Of a DNA stretch of 64,000 nt, positions 25,099-33,738 are shown in pieces. The notes under the pieces were generated by a model that was not told where the DNA came from, made no database searches, and worked only from the letters and a program-made list of their open reading frames with translations. The first letter of the stretch is position 1; each line of letters opens with the position of its first letter. A program made the translations under genes and the position numbers. The DNA comes from Microbacterium sp. (GTDB lineage: Bacteria; Actinomycetota; Actinomycetes; Actinomycetales; Microbacteriaceae), in assembly GCF_031178445.1 (NCBI RefSeq), contig NZ_JAPSIY010000006.1, positions 1 through 64,000 of the forward strand, in the 5' to 3' direction.

Positions 25099-25468
25099 AA
25101 CAGAACTCAGCGAAGCGGAGATCGACCGTGTGTTCCATGCACTGGCGACGGCGACCCGGCGTGACATCCTGCGCCGGACGATCGATCGCGAACAGTCCGT
25201 CTCCGAGCTGGCCCGCGATTACGAGATGTCGTTCGCCGCGGTCCAGAAGCACGTCGCCGTGCTCGAAGAGGCACGGCTCATCGTCAAGCGCGCCGAGGGA
25301 CGCGAGCGGCTCGTCCGCGCGAACCCCGAGATGATCGCCCGTGCGCGGGCGCTGCTCGCCCGATACGAAGAGCTCTGGCGAGCACGCATCGCCCGGCTCG
25401 ACGACCTGCTGGCCGAACCGCCGGCATCCGACAACGAACGCAACGAAGCACCGAAACGAGGAGACTGA
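25088..25468 (+). CDS. ArsR-family transcriptional regulator
   Basis: A 126-residue winged-helix regulator. EIDRVFHALATATRRDILRR starts the domain, SVSELARDYEMSFAAVQKHV is the recognition region, and LEEARLIVKRAEGRERLV the wing. No metal-binding cysteines. The ATG at 25088 is preferred to the in-frame ATG at 25076 because the latter lies inside the -10 box; the transcript is then leaderless. It is followed after 1 nt by a double AHSA1 protein: the same functional pair as at 394-1190, in reverse order. Confidence 0.88.
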   Translation: MVVQTELSEAEIDRVFHALATATRRDILRRTIDREQSVSELARDYEMSFAAVQKHVAVLEEARLIVKRAEGRERLVRANPEMIARARALLARYEELWRARIARLDDLLAEPPASDNERNEAPKRGD

Positions 25469-25469
25469 C

Positions 25470-26450
25470 ATGCCTGTCACCGATGTCACCACCGACGCCG
25501 ACAACCTGACGATGACCGTCACTGCCGACTTCGCCGCGCCGATCGAGCGCGTATGGGCCGCCTACAGTGACCCGCGCCAGCTCGAGCGGTTCTGGGGCCC
25601 TCCCGGCTGGCCGGCGACCTTCACCGCCTGGGACCACACCATCGGCGGACGCGCGAACTACACGATGAACGGGCCCCGGGGCGAGAAGTCATCGGGCTAC
25701 TGGGAGTTCCTGGCCATCGAGGCGCCGCACCGTTTCGAGGTGCTCGACGGGTTCACCGATGAGCAGGGCGATCCGAACGAGCAGTTCCCGCCGCTGCGGA
25801 TGGACTTCACGTTCCAGCCCACCGCCGAAGGCACCCGCATGGTGACGACCAGCCATTTCGTCTCGCTCGAGTCGCTCGAGCAGGTCGTCGCGATGGGCAT
25901 GGTCGAGGGCACCAAGATGGCCATGGCGCAGCTGGATGCGGTGCTGCAGGACCTCCGCGAATACGCGCAGGGCAAGGGCACCCGTGTCGAGCTGCTCGAC
26001 GACACCCATGTGCGCATCACGCGCCTGGTCGAAGGGCCGCGCGAGCTGGTGTGGCGCGCGCACACCGAGCCCGAGCTCATCAAGCGATGGATGCTGGGAC
26101 CCGAGGGGTGGGAGATGACCGAGTGCGAGGTGGGCCTCGCGGCCGGCGATCGTTACCGCAACTCCTGGGCACCCGTCGGAGACACCGAAGGTGAGCCGTT
26201 CGGCTTCGAGGGCGAGATGCTGCTCGTCGACGCCCCGCGTCGTGCCGTGCAGCTCGAGCGGATGCAGGGCACCGACGGCCCCGACGTGCTGAACGACATC
26301 AACTTCTACGAGGAGGACGGCGCGACACTCGTCACCGTGCTCATGGAGTTCCCCGACGCCCAGACGCGCGACGAGATCCTCGCCACCGGCATGGCCGAGG
26401 GCATGGAGCAGTCGTACCAGCGGCTCGAGTCGGCCGTGCTCACGGTCTGA
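25470..26450 (+). CDS. Double SRPBCC/AHSA1-domain protein
   Basis: A 326-residue fusion of two AHSA1 domains. Domain 1 (about 10-160) contains DFAAPIERVWAAYSDPRQLE and RFWGPPGWP; domain 2 (about 175-326) contains LVEGPRELVWRAHTEPELIK and RWMLGPEGWEMTECEV. Single-domain family members are about 150 residues, so this is a tandem duplication fused in one chain. It is co-transcribed with the ArsR regulator, with CGAGGAGA before ATG 25470. Ligand and function are unknown. Confidence 0.85.
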   Translation: MPVTDVTTDADNLTMTVTADFAAPIERVWAAYSDPRQLERFWGPPGWPATFTAWDHTIGGRANYTMNGPRGEKSSGYWEFLAIEAPHRFEVLDGFTDEQGDPNEQFPPLRMDFTFQPTAEGTRMVTTSHFVSLESLEQVVAMGMVEGTKMAMAQLDAVLQDLREYAQGKGTRVELLDDTHVRITRLVEGPRELVWRAHTEPELIKRWMLGPEGWEMTECEVGLAAGDRYRNSWAPVGDTEGEPFGFEGEMLLVDAPRRAVQLERMQGTDGPDVLNDINFYEEDGATLVTVLMEFPDAQTRDEILATGMAEGMEQSYQRLESAVLTV

Positions 26451-26473
26451 GGCGGGGCTCGGCTTCGCAGATC

Positions 26474-26512
26474 CGCACGACTTCGCGGGGGCCCGCCCGG
26501 CGAAGTCGTGCG
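26474..26512 (+). terminator. Terminator hairpin after double AHSA1 gene
   Basis: 13-bp perfect stem CGCACGACTTCGC / GCGAAGTCGTGCG (26474-26486, 26500-26512) with a 13-nt GC-rich loop, 24 nt after the stop. Confidence 0.65.
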
Positions 26513-26608
26513 CTTCTGCGTGCGGGCGGCATCCGGGCTCGCGCGAGGCGCCTCGGCGGACCCGGCGTGACCCCAAGCCGGACGTGGGGACGACCGTAGG
26601 GTGGGGTG

Positions 26609-27643
26609 ATGGCTTTCGAATGGAGTTCCTGGATCGAAACCGTGCTGGCGATCGCGATCGCCGTCGTCGTCGCCATCGCGGTGGTCGTCCTGGTGCGACT
26701 GATCACCACCCTGGTCGGGCGCAGGGTCGGCTGGCTGGGCGACATCGGTCGCAGGGCGCAGGCCGCACTGTGGGCCGTCGCGCTCGTCGTCGCGGTCTGG
26801 ATCGGATGCGCCGTCTCGGGCCCCGGCGGTGAGGGCTGGTGGCCTGGCGTCTCACGACTGTTCCTGATCGCCACCATCGCAACGGGCGCCTGGCTGCTCG
26901 CCGCGCTCGTCTCGTTCGGATTCGAGGCGATCATCGCGCGCGAGGACGGCAGCCTGGCCGGTGCGGAGGGGAGACGTCGGCGCACGCAGCTGCTGGTGAT
27001 CCACCGCCTGGTGCTGGTGATCATCGGCGTCATCGCCGTCGGCACTGCCCTGTTCAGCTTCCCCGAGATGCGTGCGGTCGGCACCAGCCTGCTCGCATCT
27101 GCGGGAATCGTCAGCATCATCGCCGGCCTTGCAGCGCAGTCGATCCTCGGCAACCTGATCGCCGGCATCCAGGTCGCGTTCACCGATGCGATCCGCGTGG
27201 GAGACGTCGTCGTCATCGAGGGCGAATGGGGCCGCATCGGCGAGATCAACCTCTCGTACGTGGTCGTCTACATCTGGGACGAACGCCGGCTCGTGCTGCC
27301 CTGCAGCTACTTCACGACCAACCCCATCGAGACCTGGACCCGCCGCTCCGACAAGATCCTCGGAACGGTCTACATGGACCTCGACTGGCGTGTGCCGATG
27401 GACGCGCTGCGCGCGAAGTTCCAGGAGATCATCGAGGCGTCGGATGCCTGGGACCGGCGCTCCGCCAGCGTCGCCGTCACCGGCTCGGAGGGCGGGCATG
27501 TCACGGTGCGCTTCGTGATGTCGTCGAAGGACTCCGACGACCAGTGGACGCTGCGCGTCACGGTGCGCGAGCAGCTGATGACCTGGTTGCAGCGCGAGCA
27601 TCCCGAGGCGCTGCCGCGCATGCGCGTGACGACCGACGGCTGA
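26609..27643 (+). CDS. MscS-family mechanosensitive ion channel
   Basis: A 344-residue membrane protein. Four helices precede the family's pore helix and beta domain: ASAGIVSIIAGLAAQSILGN then LIAGIQVAFTDAIRVGDVVV. After it come IEGEWGRIGEINLSYVVVYI and LVLPCSYFTTNPIETWTRR, all typical of the MscS beta domain. It acts as a tension-gated safety valve or small-solute channel in the plasma membrane. ATG 26609 is used; the overlapping GTG 26606 is an alternative. It is a single gene ended by the hairpin at 27634-27665. Confidence 0.9.
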   Translation: MAFEWSSWIETVLAIAIAVVVAIAVVVLVRLITTLVGRRVGWLGDIGRRAQAALWAVALVVAVWIGCAVSGPGGEGWWPGVSRLFLIATIATGAWLLAALVSFGFEAIIAREDGSLAGAEGRRRRTQLLVIHRLVLVIIGVIAVGTALFSFPEMRAVGTSLLASAGIVSIIAGLAAQSILGNLIAGIQVAFTDAIRVGDVVVIEGEWGRIGEINLSYVVVYIWDERRLVLPCSYFTTNPIETWTRRSDKILGTVYMDLDWRVPMDALRAKFQEIIEASDAWDRRSASVAVTGSEGGHVTVRFVMSSKDSDDQWTLRVTVREQLMTWLQREHPEALPRMRVTTDG

Positions 27644-27665
27644 GGCGGCCGGGGCTCAGCCGTCG
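27634..27665. terminator. Bidirectional terminator spanning two stop codons
   Basis: 11-bp perfect stem CGACGGCTGAG / CTCAGCCGTCG (27634-27644, 27655-27665) with a 10-nt loop. The left arm contains the MscS stop (27641-27643) and the right arm the DUF503 stop (27656-27658), so both convergent reading frames end inside the terminator. Confidence 0.7.
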
Positions 27666-27955
27666 CCGCTGGAGTGCAGGCCGCGTCTCGCCGACAGCAC
27701 CGTGATCTCGGGATGCTGCTCCACCAGCATCCGCTCGGCCTGATCGAGCACGTCGCGCACGTGCGACGCGTGCGCGGCGACCACCGACACACCGATCATG
27801 GTGCGCCGGTGCAGATCCTGCGCGCCCACCTCGGCGACGGCTGCCTCGGTGCGACGGCTCAGGTCGGCGATGATCGGCCTGATCACGCTGCGCTTCTGCT
27901 TGAGCGAGCGCACGTCGCCGAGCAGCATGTCGAACTCCACCCATCCGATCCACAC
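27656..27955 (-). CDS. DUF503-family protein
   Basis: A 99-residue cytoplasmic protein of the DUF503 family. It starts with the family's usual WIGWVEFDMLLGDVRSLKQK, RSVIRPIIADL, and later contains GVSVVAAHASHVRDVLDQAE. GTG 27953-27955 is selected because it yields this conserved N-terminus. Related proteins are often encoded with ribosome-binding factor A, but here it is alone. Function is not established. Confidence 0.82.
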   Translation of the reverse strand: MWIGWVEFDMLLGDVRSLKQKRSVIRPIIADLSRRTEAAVAEVGAQDLHRRTMIGVSVVAAHASHVRDVLDQAERMLVEQHPEITVLSARRGLHSSGDG

Positions 27956-28040
27956 GGGGCAAGTCTGCCACCGGATGCCCCGGGGGCGGCGGCTTGATGA
28001 GTGCACAGGGAGACGCCCGCCCGGATGGGCCGGTGCCGCC

Positions 28041-28775
28041 TCAGATCAGCCGGCGCAGAGCCTCCTCGAGCGAGATGCCCTGTGCGTCGGCTCGGTCCTG
28101 CAAGCGGGCGTGCTCGGCAGCGGTCAGCGTGAGGTGCAGCTCGATCGGCACCGATGCCGCGGGGCCGTCGAGGCCGTCGAGCAGGTCGGATGCCTCGGCC
28201 CACAGCGGTGCCGCGGCCGGGGCGGCCGGCTGTGCAGCCGGTTGCGGCGTCGACGCGATGGCAGGTGCGGCGAACGCGGCAGCGCCCGCCAGGGCGGCGC
28301 CGGCATCCGACGCGCTGAGGAATCCCGGACCTCGCCGCGGCTCCTCGCCCCGCTGGTAGGCCCGTGCCGCGGCGTTGGCACGTTCGTCCGCCGCCTCGTT
28401 CAGCGGATGCCCCGCGTGCCCTTTCACCCAAGAGAAGGTCACATCGCGCCCGCGCATCGCCTCGTCGATGCCCTCGAGCAGCTCTCGATTGAGCACCGGG
28501 CCGCCGTCGGACTTGCGCCAGCCGCGGCGCTTCCAACCCGGCATCCACTTCGTCACCGAATCGATCACGTACCGGCTGTCGCACTCGATCACGAGCGTCT
28601 CGTCGGTGCCCGCCGTGGCGCGCAGCAGTTCGAGCACCGCCTGCAACTCGCCCTGATTGTTCGTGCCGTGCGGCGACCCTCCGGCCGCCCAGCGCTCGTC
28701 GTCGATGTACCAGGCCCAGCCATTCGGTCCCGGGTTGCCGAGGGCGGAGCCGTCTGCAGCGGCGGTGATCGTCAT
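28041..28775 (-). CDS. rnhA: Ribonuclease HI with C-terminal extension
   Basis: Degrades the RNA strand of RNA-DNA hybrids. Residues 1-140 are a complete RNase HI: Asp8 (ADGSALGNPGP), Glu43 (NNQGELQA), Asp66 (ECDSRYVID), His120 (KGHAGHP) and Asp130 (EAADERAN). The remaining about 100 residues are an Ala/Pro-rich linker followed by a segment near the C-terminus, IELHLTLTAAEHARLQDRAD, AQGISLEEALRRLI, which looks like a ribbon-helix-helix-type strand and two helices. The usual enzyme ends near 155 residues, so the tail (total 244) is an addition. Confidence 0.92.
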   Translation of the reverse strand: MTITAAADGSALGNPGPNGWAWYIDDERWAAGGSPHGTNNQGELQAVLELLRATAGTDETLVIECDSRYVIDSVTKWMPGWKRRGWRKSDGGPVLNRELLEGIDEAMRGRDVTFSWVKGHAGHPLNEAADERANAAARAYQRGEEPRRGPGFLSASDAGAALAGAAAFAAPAIASTPQPAAQPAAPAAAPLWAEASDLLDGLDGPAASVPIELHLTLTAAEHARLQDRADAQGISLEEALRRLI

Positions 28776-28864
28776 CCCTCCACCGTACGGCTTCGCGCCG
28801 ACGCGCCCGCACGCGCTGGCATGGAGCGCGGCCGATGTCGGGCCCGTGCCTGTACCGTCGAAGG

Positions 28865-29413
28865 GTGACCCCCTTCCTGCTCAAGATGGCGCTCGTGCTG
28901 CTCGCGCTCGCGCTCGTCGGAGTGATGGTGATGAGGGCGCGCAAGCATCCCAACCGCGCGAAGGACTACCCCGAGCGGGTGAGGATGCCGAAGCTCATCC
29001 TCTTCGTCGGGGTGCTGCTTCTCGCCGTGGCCGTCTTCATCGGCCTGGCGGCGTTCACCGCCGACGACAACCCCGAGAGCCCGGCGTCCCTGCTGCCGAT
29101 GCGCATCGGAGCCGTCGCGGTCCTCATCGCCGGGGCGCTGTTCACCCTGCTCTACCGCAACTGGTACGTCGCGCCGGGCGCCGATGCCGTGCATTTCCGC
29201 ACGATCTTCGGCCGCGAGAAGACCATCGTCTACTCCGACATCACCGACTATCGGATGCTCACCACGCGGGGTCAGCCGAACCTGCGCATCCGGTCGAGCG
29301 ACGGCACGAAGCTGTCACTGAACCCGGCGCTGTTCGACATGTCGCCGCTGCTCGCGGCGATCGCCTTCAAGGAGCGCACCGGGCGCTGGCCGCTGCGCGG
29401 CGAGGCACGCTGA
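28865..29413 (+). CDS. Small membrane protein with PH-like C-terminal domain
   Basis: A 182-residue protein with three predicted helices (about 3-22, 43-63 and 75-95). They are followed by a soluble beta-rich part: RNWYVAPGADAVHFRTIFGR, EKTIVYSDITDYRMLTTRGQ and PNLRIRSSDGTKLSLNP, which reads like a bacterial PH-like domain. GTG 28865 is used, since it directly follows a GAAGG. Function is unknown. Confidence 0.65.
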   Translation: MTPFLLKMALVLLALALVGVMVMRARKHPNRAKDYPERVRMPKLILFVGVLLLAVAVFIGLAAFTADDNPESPASLLPMRIGAVAVLIAGALFTLLYRNWYVAPGADAVHFRTIFGREKTIVYSDITDYRMLTTRGQPNLRIRSSDGTKLSLNPALFDMSPLLAAIAFKERTGRWPLRGEAR

Positions 29414-29467
29414 CGGTGGCGGCATCCGTTTCCGTCCGCCGGTGACAGCCGTCTGTCTGCTCTGCGC

Positions 29468-29794
29468 TCAGGCTGACCGGAAGGTGAAGAACGCCTCCAC
29501 GCCGCCGTGGTTGACGACGCCCTCGCCGGTGCCGAAGATGCGTGCCGATGTGGTCGCACCGCTCTCGACGAACACGTAGCCGGTGTGCTCGAGCCGCCAG
29601 CCCAGCTTCTCGACCTCGCTGAGGAACCAGCCGACGTGGTCGTCGCGCAGCATCCGGTTGTCGGCGGATCCCCACGAAGAGCTCTCGCCGGTGAGCTGGG
29701 AGACGTCGAACTGCAGGTGCAACAGCGCATCGCCGCGATTACGTGCTTCGCTCGCGATCTGCAGCAGGCGGGCGCCTTCTTGCTGGTTGGGCAT
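29468..29794 (-). CDS. Conserved hypothetical protein
   Basis: A 108-residue soluble protein starting MPNQQEGARLLQIASEARNR. It has no signal peptide or membrane helix. It ends in an alternating pattern (GWRLEHTGYVFVESGATTSA, RIFGTGEGVVNHGGVEAFFTF) suggestive of a beta sheet. No family was recognised. It is 22 nt upstream (in gene order, downstream) of the small acidic protein and may be in the same transcript. Confidence 0.55.
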   Translation of the reverse strand: MPNQQEGARLLQIASEARNRGDALLHLQFDVSQLTGESSSWGSADNRMLRDDHVGWFLSEVEKLGWRLEHTGYVFVESGATTSARIFGTGEGVVNHGGVEAFFTFRSA

Positions 29795-29816
29795 GGAGTG
29801 AGTGTAGACGCGAAGG

Positions 29817-30041
29817 TCAGTCCTCGCCGGCATCCCCGTCGGTGACGTCGGCGGCCTCGGGAGCCGGCGGGGCGACGGGGAACAACATGGTGGAGTACTT
29901 GGCGCCAAGGCCGATGTCCATCAGGTCGAGGCTCGGCGCGTCGTCGAGCCGGTCGGCCGGGTTCTGCACATCGCGCGGCTCTGAGGGCAGGCCCGCCCAG
30001 GCGTTCTGCTCTTCCTCCGGTCGCTGCTGGAACAGTCCCAT
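29817..30041 (-). CDS. Small acidic hypothetical protein
   Basis: A 74-residue protein, MGLFQQRPEEEQNAWAGLPS onward, rich in Asp, Glu and Pro with a central LMDIGLGAKYSTMLFP segment. Probably mostly disordered. It lies between the PhnB-like and hypothetical genes on the same strand with short gaps, and in-frame codon use is like its neighbours, so it is likely a real gene. Function unknown. Confidence 0.5.
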   Translation of the reverse strand: MGLFQQRPEEEQNAWAGLPSEPRDVQNPADRLDDAPSLDLMDIGLGAKYSTMLFPVAPPAPEAADVTDGDAGED

Positions 30042-30064
30042 GGGTCCATTGTCACGCGGATCCG

Positions 30065-30964
30065 TCAGAAATCGGCGATCACGAGCTTCTTCATCCGCAG
30101 CATGTTCTCGTAGGCGCCCGGCCTGGCCATCAGCTCGCCCATCTGCTGCGGCACGATCTGCCAACTGACGCCGTAGCGGTCGGCCAGCCAGCCGCACTGC
30201 TCGGCCTCGGGGACGGCCGAGAGTGCGTCCCAGAGGCGATCGATCTCGGCCTGGTCGCGGCAGCGGACCTCGAGGGACACCCCGCAGGAGAAGGCGAAGT
30301 CGTGTTCGACGTTGGAGTCCATCATCGCGAACCACTGATCGCCGACGCGGAACTCGCCGAACATGACGTTCCCGGCTTCGGCGATGCCGGTCGCCTGCGG
30401 GTAGTCGACCACGGTGCCGAGCGCTGCGTCCTCGAAGGTCGACGTGTAGAACTCGGCGGCCTCGCGCGCCTTGCCCTGCACGGCCCCGGCGAACATGATC
30501 TGCGGGATCACGAACGGCCGCGGCTCACCGGCGGGGTCGGTGAGCATGAGCTGCCAGCTCACCCCGTACCGGTCCTGTACCCAGCCGTACTTCGGGCTGA
30601 ACGGGTATTCGCCGAGCGGCATGAGGGCCGAGCCGTCGGAGGACAGCGCCGCCCAGGTGTCGTCGAGCGCGGCGCGTGCACCCTCTTCCCCGTCGAAGAC
30701 GAGTGGATCGAAGTTCAGCAGGAACGAGATCGACGGATTCGGCCGGAACTCCGGCCCCGCGTTGATGAGGCTCATCCTGGTGCCGTCGACGACGATGTCG
30801 ACGACAAGCGGCGCGCCGGCGAAGTCCGCCTGCCAGTCGGGAACCTCGGCGGGATACCTGGCGGTCACCTCTGACGTCGTCCGGGGCAGCGCGGAGGCGT
30901 AGAACTCCCCGGCCTCCTCCGCGTTCCTGTCGAACCAGAGGTTGGGCACGATCTTCTGCGACAT
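30065..30964 (-). CDS. Double VOC/PhnB-like domain protein
   Basis: A 299-residue protein with two PhnB-like (VOC-superfamily) domains. Domain 1 (about 1-145) begins KIVPNLWFDRNAEEAGEFYA; domain 2 (about 150-290) has IPQIMFAGAVQGKAREAAEF. Each ends with the typical DRYGVSWQ (GWVQDRYGVSWQLML and GWLADRYGVSWQIVP). The family is often labelled 3-demethylubiquinone methyltransferase-like but has no proven methyltransferase activity; function unknown. Confidence 0.85.
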   Translation of the reverse strand: MSQKIVPNLWFDRNAEEAGEFYASALPRTTSEVTARYPAEVPDWQADFAGAPLVVDIVVDGTRMSLINAGPEFRPNPSISFLLNFDPLVFDGEEGARAALDDTWAALSSDGSALMPLGEYPFSPKYGWVQDRYGVSWQLMLTDPAGEPRPFVIPQIMFAGAVQGKAREAAEFYTSTFEDAALGTVVDYPQATGIAEAGNVMFGEFRVGDQWFAMMDSNVEHDFAFSCGVSLEVRCRDQAEIDRLWDALSAVPEAEQCGWLADRYGVSWQIVPQQMGELMARPGAYENMLRMKKLVIADF

Positions 30965-30981
30965 GGGCTCGCCCTTTCTGT

Positions 30982-31383
30982 TCAGTTCCCGGGGTCGGCC
31001 GGCTCGGCGAAGGGTCCGCCGCGCGAGGCGCGCGGGTCGTCATCGCGACTGCCGGCCTCGCGCACGGCCTCGACCAGTTCGCGCCAGGCGCCGGTCAGCT
31101 CGGAATCCGGCAGCTCCCGTTGCAGGTCGGCGTCGGGCACGCGCGCGTGGACGGTCCAGATGAAGCGGTCGGCTCCGGCATCCGGATGCTCGGGTGGGGC
31201 GTCCCACGGGCAGCGCTCGACGAGCGTGGTCCAGCGTGGCTCCTCGGCGGGGTCGGGCTCGACCCGCCAACGCCGGCTGATCCCCGCGAAGCCCCCCGAT
31301 CGCACCACGATGATCAGCACGCGGGTGGACTCGCCACCCGATGCATCCGCTGCGCTGTCAGCGCTGTTCTCGTGCTCCGGCAT
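30982..31383 (-). CDS. Emfourin-like protealysin inhibitor
   Basis: A 133-residue cytoplasmic protein with the emfourin hallmark VVRSGGFAGISRRWRVEPD at residues about 27-45, followed by a short domain with WTTLVERCPW and FIWTVHARVPDADLQRELPD. Emfourins bind and inhibit M4 protealysin-type proteases and are encoded directly beside them, as here: its start overlaps the protease gene by 26 nt. The acidic first 20 residues precede the domain, so a shorter start is possible. The pair likely acts as a protease with its own control protein. Confidence 0.8.
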   Translation of the reverse strand: MPEHENSADSAADASGGESTRVLIIVVRSGGFAGISRRWRVEPDPAEEPRWTTLVERCPWDAPPEHPDAGADRFIWTVHARVPDADLQRELPDSELTGAWRELVEAVREAGSRDDDPRASRGGPFAEPADPGN

Positions 31384-32425
31384 CCTCGATCACTCCGACC
31401 GCGATCCACGCCTCTCTGACCGCCGCTTCCACGGTAGCCCCGAGACCACCCGCTGCCGCAAGGGTCGCCTGCGCGAATTCGGTGAAGGTGGCGGTGGCCG
31501 ACAGCCCTCCTGTGAGCGCCCGGTACCAGACCTGCCCCGCGTCGCCCCAGGCGTTGCCGCCGAGAGCGGTAGCCGTGAGCGCGAAGGCGCGGTTCGGGAT
31601 GCCGGAGTTGATGTGCACCCCGCCGTTGTCCTCCTGGGTCTCGACGTAGTCGCGCATGTGTGCGGGCTGCGGGTCCTTGCCGAGCTCATCGTCGTCGTAC
31701 GCCGTGCCCGGTTCGATCATCGATCGCAGCGCGCGGCCCTGGACGGCGTCGGTGAAGATGCCCTCGCCCACCAGCCAGCTGGCCTCTTCCGCGGTCTGCC
31801 CCTTCAGGTGCTGTTCGGTGAGCGCGCCGATCACATCCGCGATCGACTCGTTCAGCGCACCGGACTGCCCGCGGTACTCGAGACCGGCGGTGCTCTGGAT
31901 GACGCCGTGCCCCAGCTCGTGCCCGATGACGGAGACCGAGCCGGTGAATCCGCGGAACACCTCGCCGTCGCCGTCTCCGAAAACCATGCGCGATCCGTCC
32001 CAGAAGGCGTTGTCGTAACCCTCGCCGTAGTGCACGGTCGCGTTGAGCGGAGCGCCGGCGCCGTCGAGCGAGTCCCGCTGGAACGCGTCGAGCAGCATCC
32101 GGAAGGTCGCGCCGAGGCCGTCGAACGCCTCGTTGACGGTGGTGTCGGCGACGGGTGGATCGTCTTCGCCGCGCACGATCACACCGGGAAGCTGCTCGGT
32201 GTTCTGCGCGTCGTGAATCGTGCGCGTCGGCGCTGCCTGCACGGCGGCGACCAGGGCGCCGTTCTCATCGATCGACAGCTCGAGCGTCGAATGGAACACC
32301 GGCCGGCCCGCGATCAGCGTCTGCCTGGCGGCCTCTGCAGCCTTCGGGAAGCGGCCCGACTCCGCCAGCCGTGCCAGCAGGTAGCCGGGCACGAAGCCTT
32401 GCACCTCGTGTGTGATTCTCGTCAT
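31358..32425 (-). CDS. Protealysin-type M4 metalloprotease
   Basis: A 355-residue zinc protease. The metal site is complete: His169 and His173 in GHELGHG, with Glu170 as base and Glu193 (LNESIADV) as third ligand, 20 residues on, as in thermolysin. The short N-terminal propeptide includes FVPGYLLARLAESG, and no signal peptide is seen, as in protealysins. Substrate region: GGVHINSGIPNRAFALTA. ATG 32425 has GGAGGG upstream. It is followed by the overlapping emfourin gene. Confidence 0.92.
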   Translation of the reverse strand: MTRITHEVQGFVPGYLLARLAESGRFPKAAEAARQTLIAGRPVFHSTLELSIDENGALVAAVQAAPTRTIHDAQNTEQLPGVIVRGEDDPPVADTTVNEAFDGLGATFRMLLDAFQRDSLDGAGAPLNATVHYGEGYDNAFWDGSRMVFGDGDGEVFRGFTGSVSVIGHELGHGVIQSTAGLEYRGQSGALNESIADVIGALTEQHLKGQTAEEASWLVGEGIFTDAVQGRALRSMIEPGTAYDDDELGKDPQPAHMRDYVETQEDNGGVHINSGIPNRAFALTATALGGNAWGDAGQVWYRALTGGLSATATFTEFAQATLAAAGGLGATVEAAVREAWIAVGVIEDAGAREQR

Positions 32426-32568
32426 GCCAGCCCTCCGGTCTCCCCTGTCTGCGACCCTACGCCGGGGTGCGGACAATGTCACAGGGGTGGCCGCGGGCCC
32501 CGACAGAACGCTGTTGGCCGCGCGGTGGTAGGACTATCTTTACGTGACAGTCGAAACAAGAGGACACC

Positions 32569-33738
32569 GTGCGCACGACGAACCAGGCCCCTCACTCAGC
32601 TGGCGAGCTCTTCCGCCTGGTTCGCACCGGACAAGCGCGATCCCGGGCGGATCTCGCTCGGCTCACGGGACTGTCACCGTCGACGGTCGCTCTGCGGGTC
32701 GATGAGCTGGTGACCCACGGCTACCTCGAGGAGACCGGCCACGGCGAATCGCGCGGCGGGCGCAGACCGCGTGCGCTGGGAGTGCGCGCCAACGAGAGCG
32801 TCATCGCCGGCGTGGACCTCGGCGAGAGCCATGCCACCATCGCGCTCCTCGATCGACGGGGTGAGATCGTCGCGTCCGCGATCGAGGACGTGACGCTGCT
32901 CGACGGCGTACGCAGCGTCGTGGAGCAGGTGTGGGAGAGCACCAGGCGCCTCGCCGAACAGCACGACGGCGTACGCGTCGAGGGCATCGCGATGAGCCTG
33001 CCGGGCCCTATCGACGCGCGAACCTCTCGACTGCTCGCGCCGATGCGGATGCCGGGGTGGAACGGCGTCGACGTCGGTGAAGTGCTGGGGTCGGTCACCC
33101 AGCTTCCCTTCCTCATCGACAACGATGCGAACGCCATGGCGGTGGGGGAGTATGTGGAGCGCGGAGGAACGCACGAGCAGCTGGTGTTCGTCAAAGCCGG
33201 CAGCGGCATCGGATGCGGCATCGTGGTCGAAGGTGCGGTGTACCGCGGGTTCCGGGGTGTCGCGGGCGACATCAGCCATGTGCCGCTGCACGATGCGCCC
33301 GCGGTGAGCTGCTCCTGCGGCAGGGTCGGATGCCTGGACGTGGTCGCCAGCGGCACTGCGATCGTGGACGCATTGAAGGACGCGGGGGAGCCGATCGACA
33401 GTCTCGAAGAGGTGCTCGGACTCGCGCAGAACGCGCACCCGAAGGCGACCGGCCTGCTGCGCGAGGCCGGAGCCCGCACCGGGGAGGTGCTGGCGACGAT
33501 CATCAACTTCTTCAACCCCCAGGCGCTGATCGTCGGTGGCCGGCTGGCGACGGCGGATGCCTTCGTGGCCGGCATCCGCCAAGCGCTGTACACGCTCTGC
33601 CTTCCCATGTCGACGGACGCGCTTGAGATCGAGGTGAGCAGGGCGGGTGCGCTCGCTGGTGCTCGGGGTGTCGGCTGGGAGCTGCTGGAGAGCGTGCTCG
33701 AACCGGCCCGGATCGACGCCGCCCTGCGGGCGGTATAA
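32569..33738 (+). CDS. ROK-family transcriptional repressor
   Basis: A 389-residue regulator. The N-terminal winged helix reads RADLARLTGLSPSTVALRVD, ELVTHGYLEETG, followed by a ROK sugar-sensing domain: IAGVDLGESHATIALLDRRG, FLIDNDANAMAVGEY, and the zinc-binding CSCGRVGCLDVVASG. GTG 32569 has AGAGGA just upstream. It stands directly before the family-5 importer, which it probably represses until a sugar binds. Palindromes at 33871-34008 are candidate sites. Confidence 0.9.
   Translation: MRTTNQAPHSAGELFRLVRTGQARSRADLARLTGLSPSTVALRVDELVTHGYLEETGHGESRGGRRPRALGVRANESVIAGVDLGESHATIALLDRRGEIVASAIEDVTLLDGVRSVVEQVWESTRRLAEQHDGVRVEGIAMSLPGPIDARTSRLLAPMRMPGWNGVDVGEVLGSVTQLPFLIDNDANAMAVGEYVERGGTHEQLVFVKAGSGIGCGIVVEGAVYRGFRGVAGDISHVPLHDAPAVSCSCGRVGCLDVVASGTAIVDALKDAGEPIDSLEEVLGLAQNAHPKATGLLREAGARTGEVLATIINFFNPQALIVGGRLATADAFVAGIRQALYTLCLPMSTDALEIEVSRAGALAGARGVGWELLESVLEPARIDAALRAV

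Noticed and set aside
29402..29470. Possible hairpin between the PH-like membrane protein and the hypothetical gene
   Set aside because: Arms GGTGGCGG and CCGCCGG pair imperfectly with large bulges; too weak to call a terminator.
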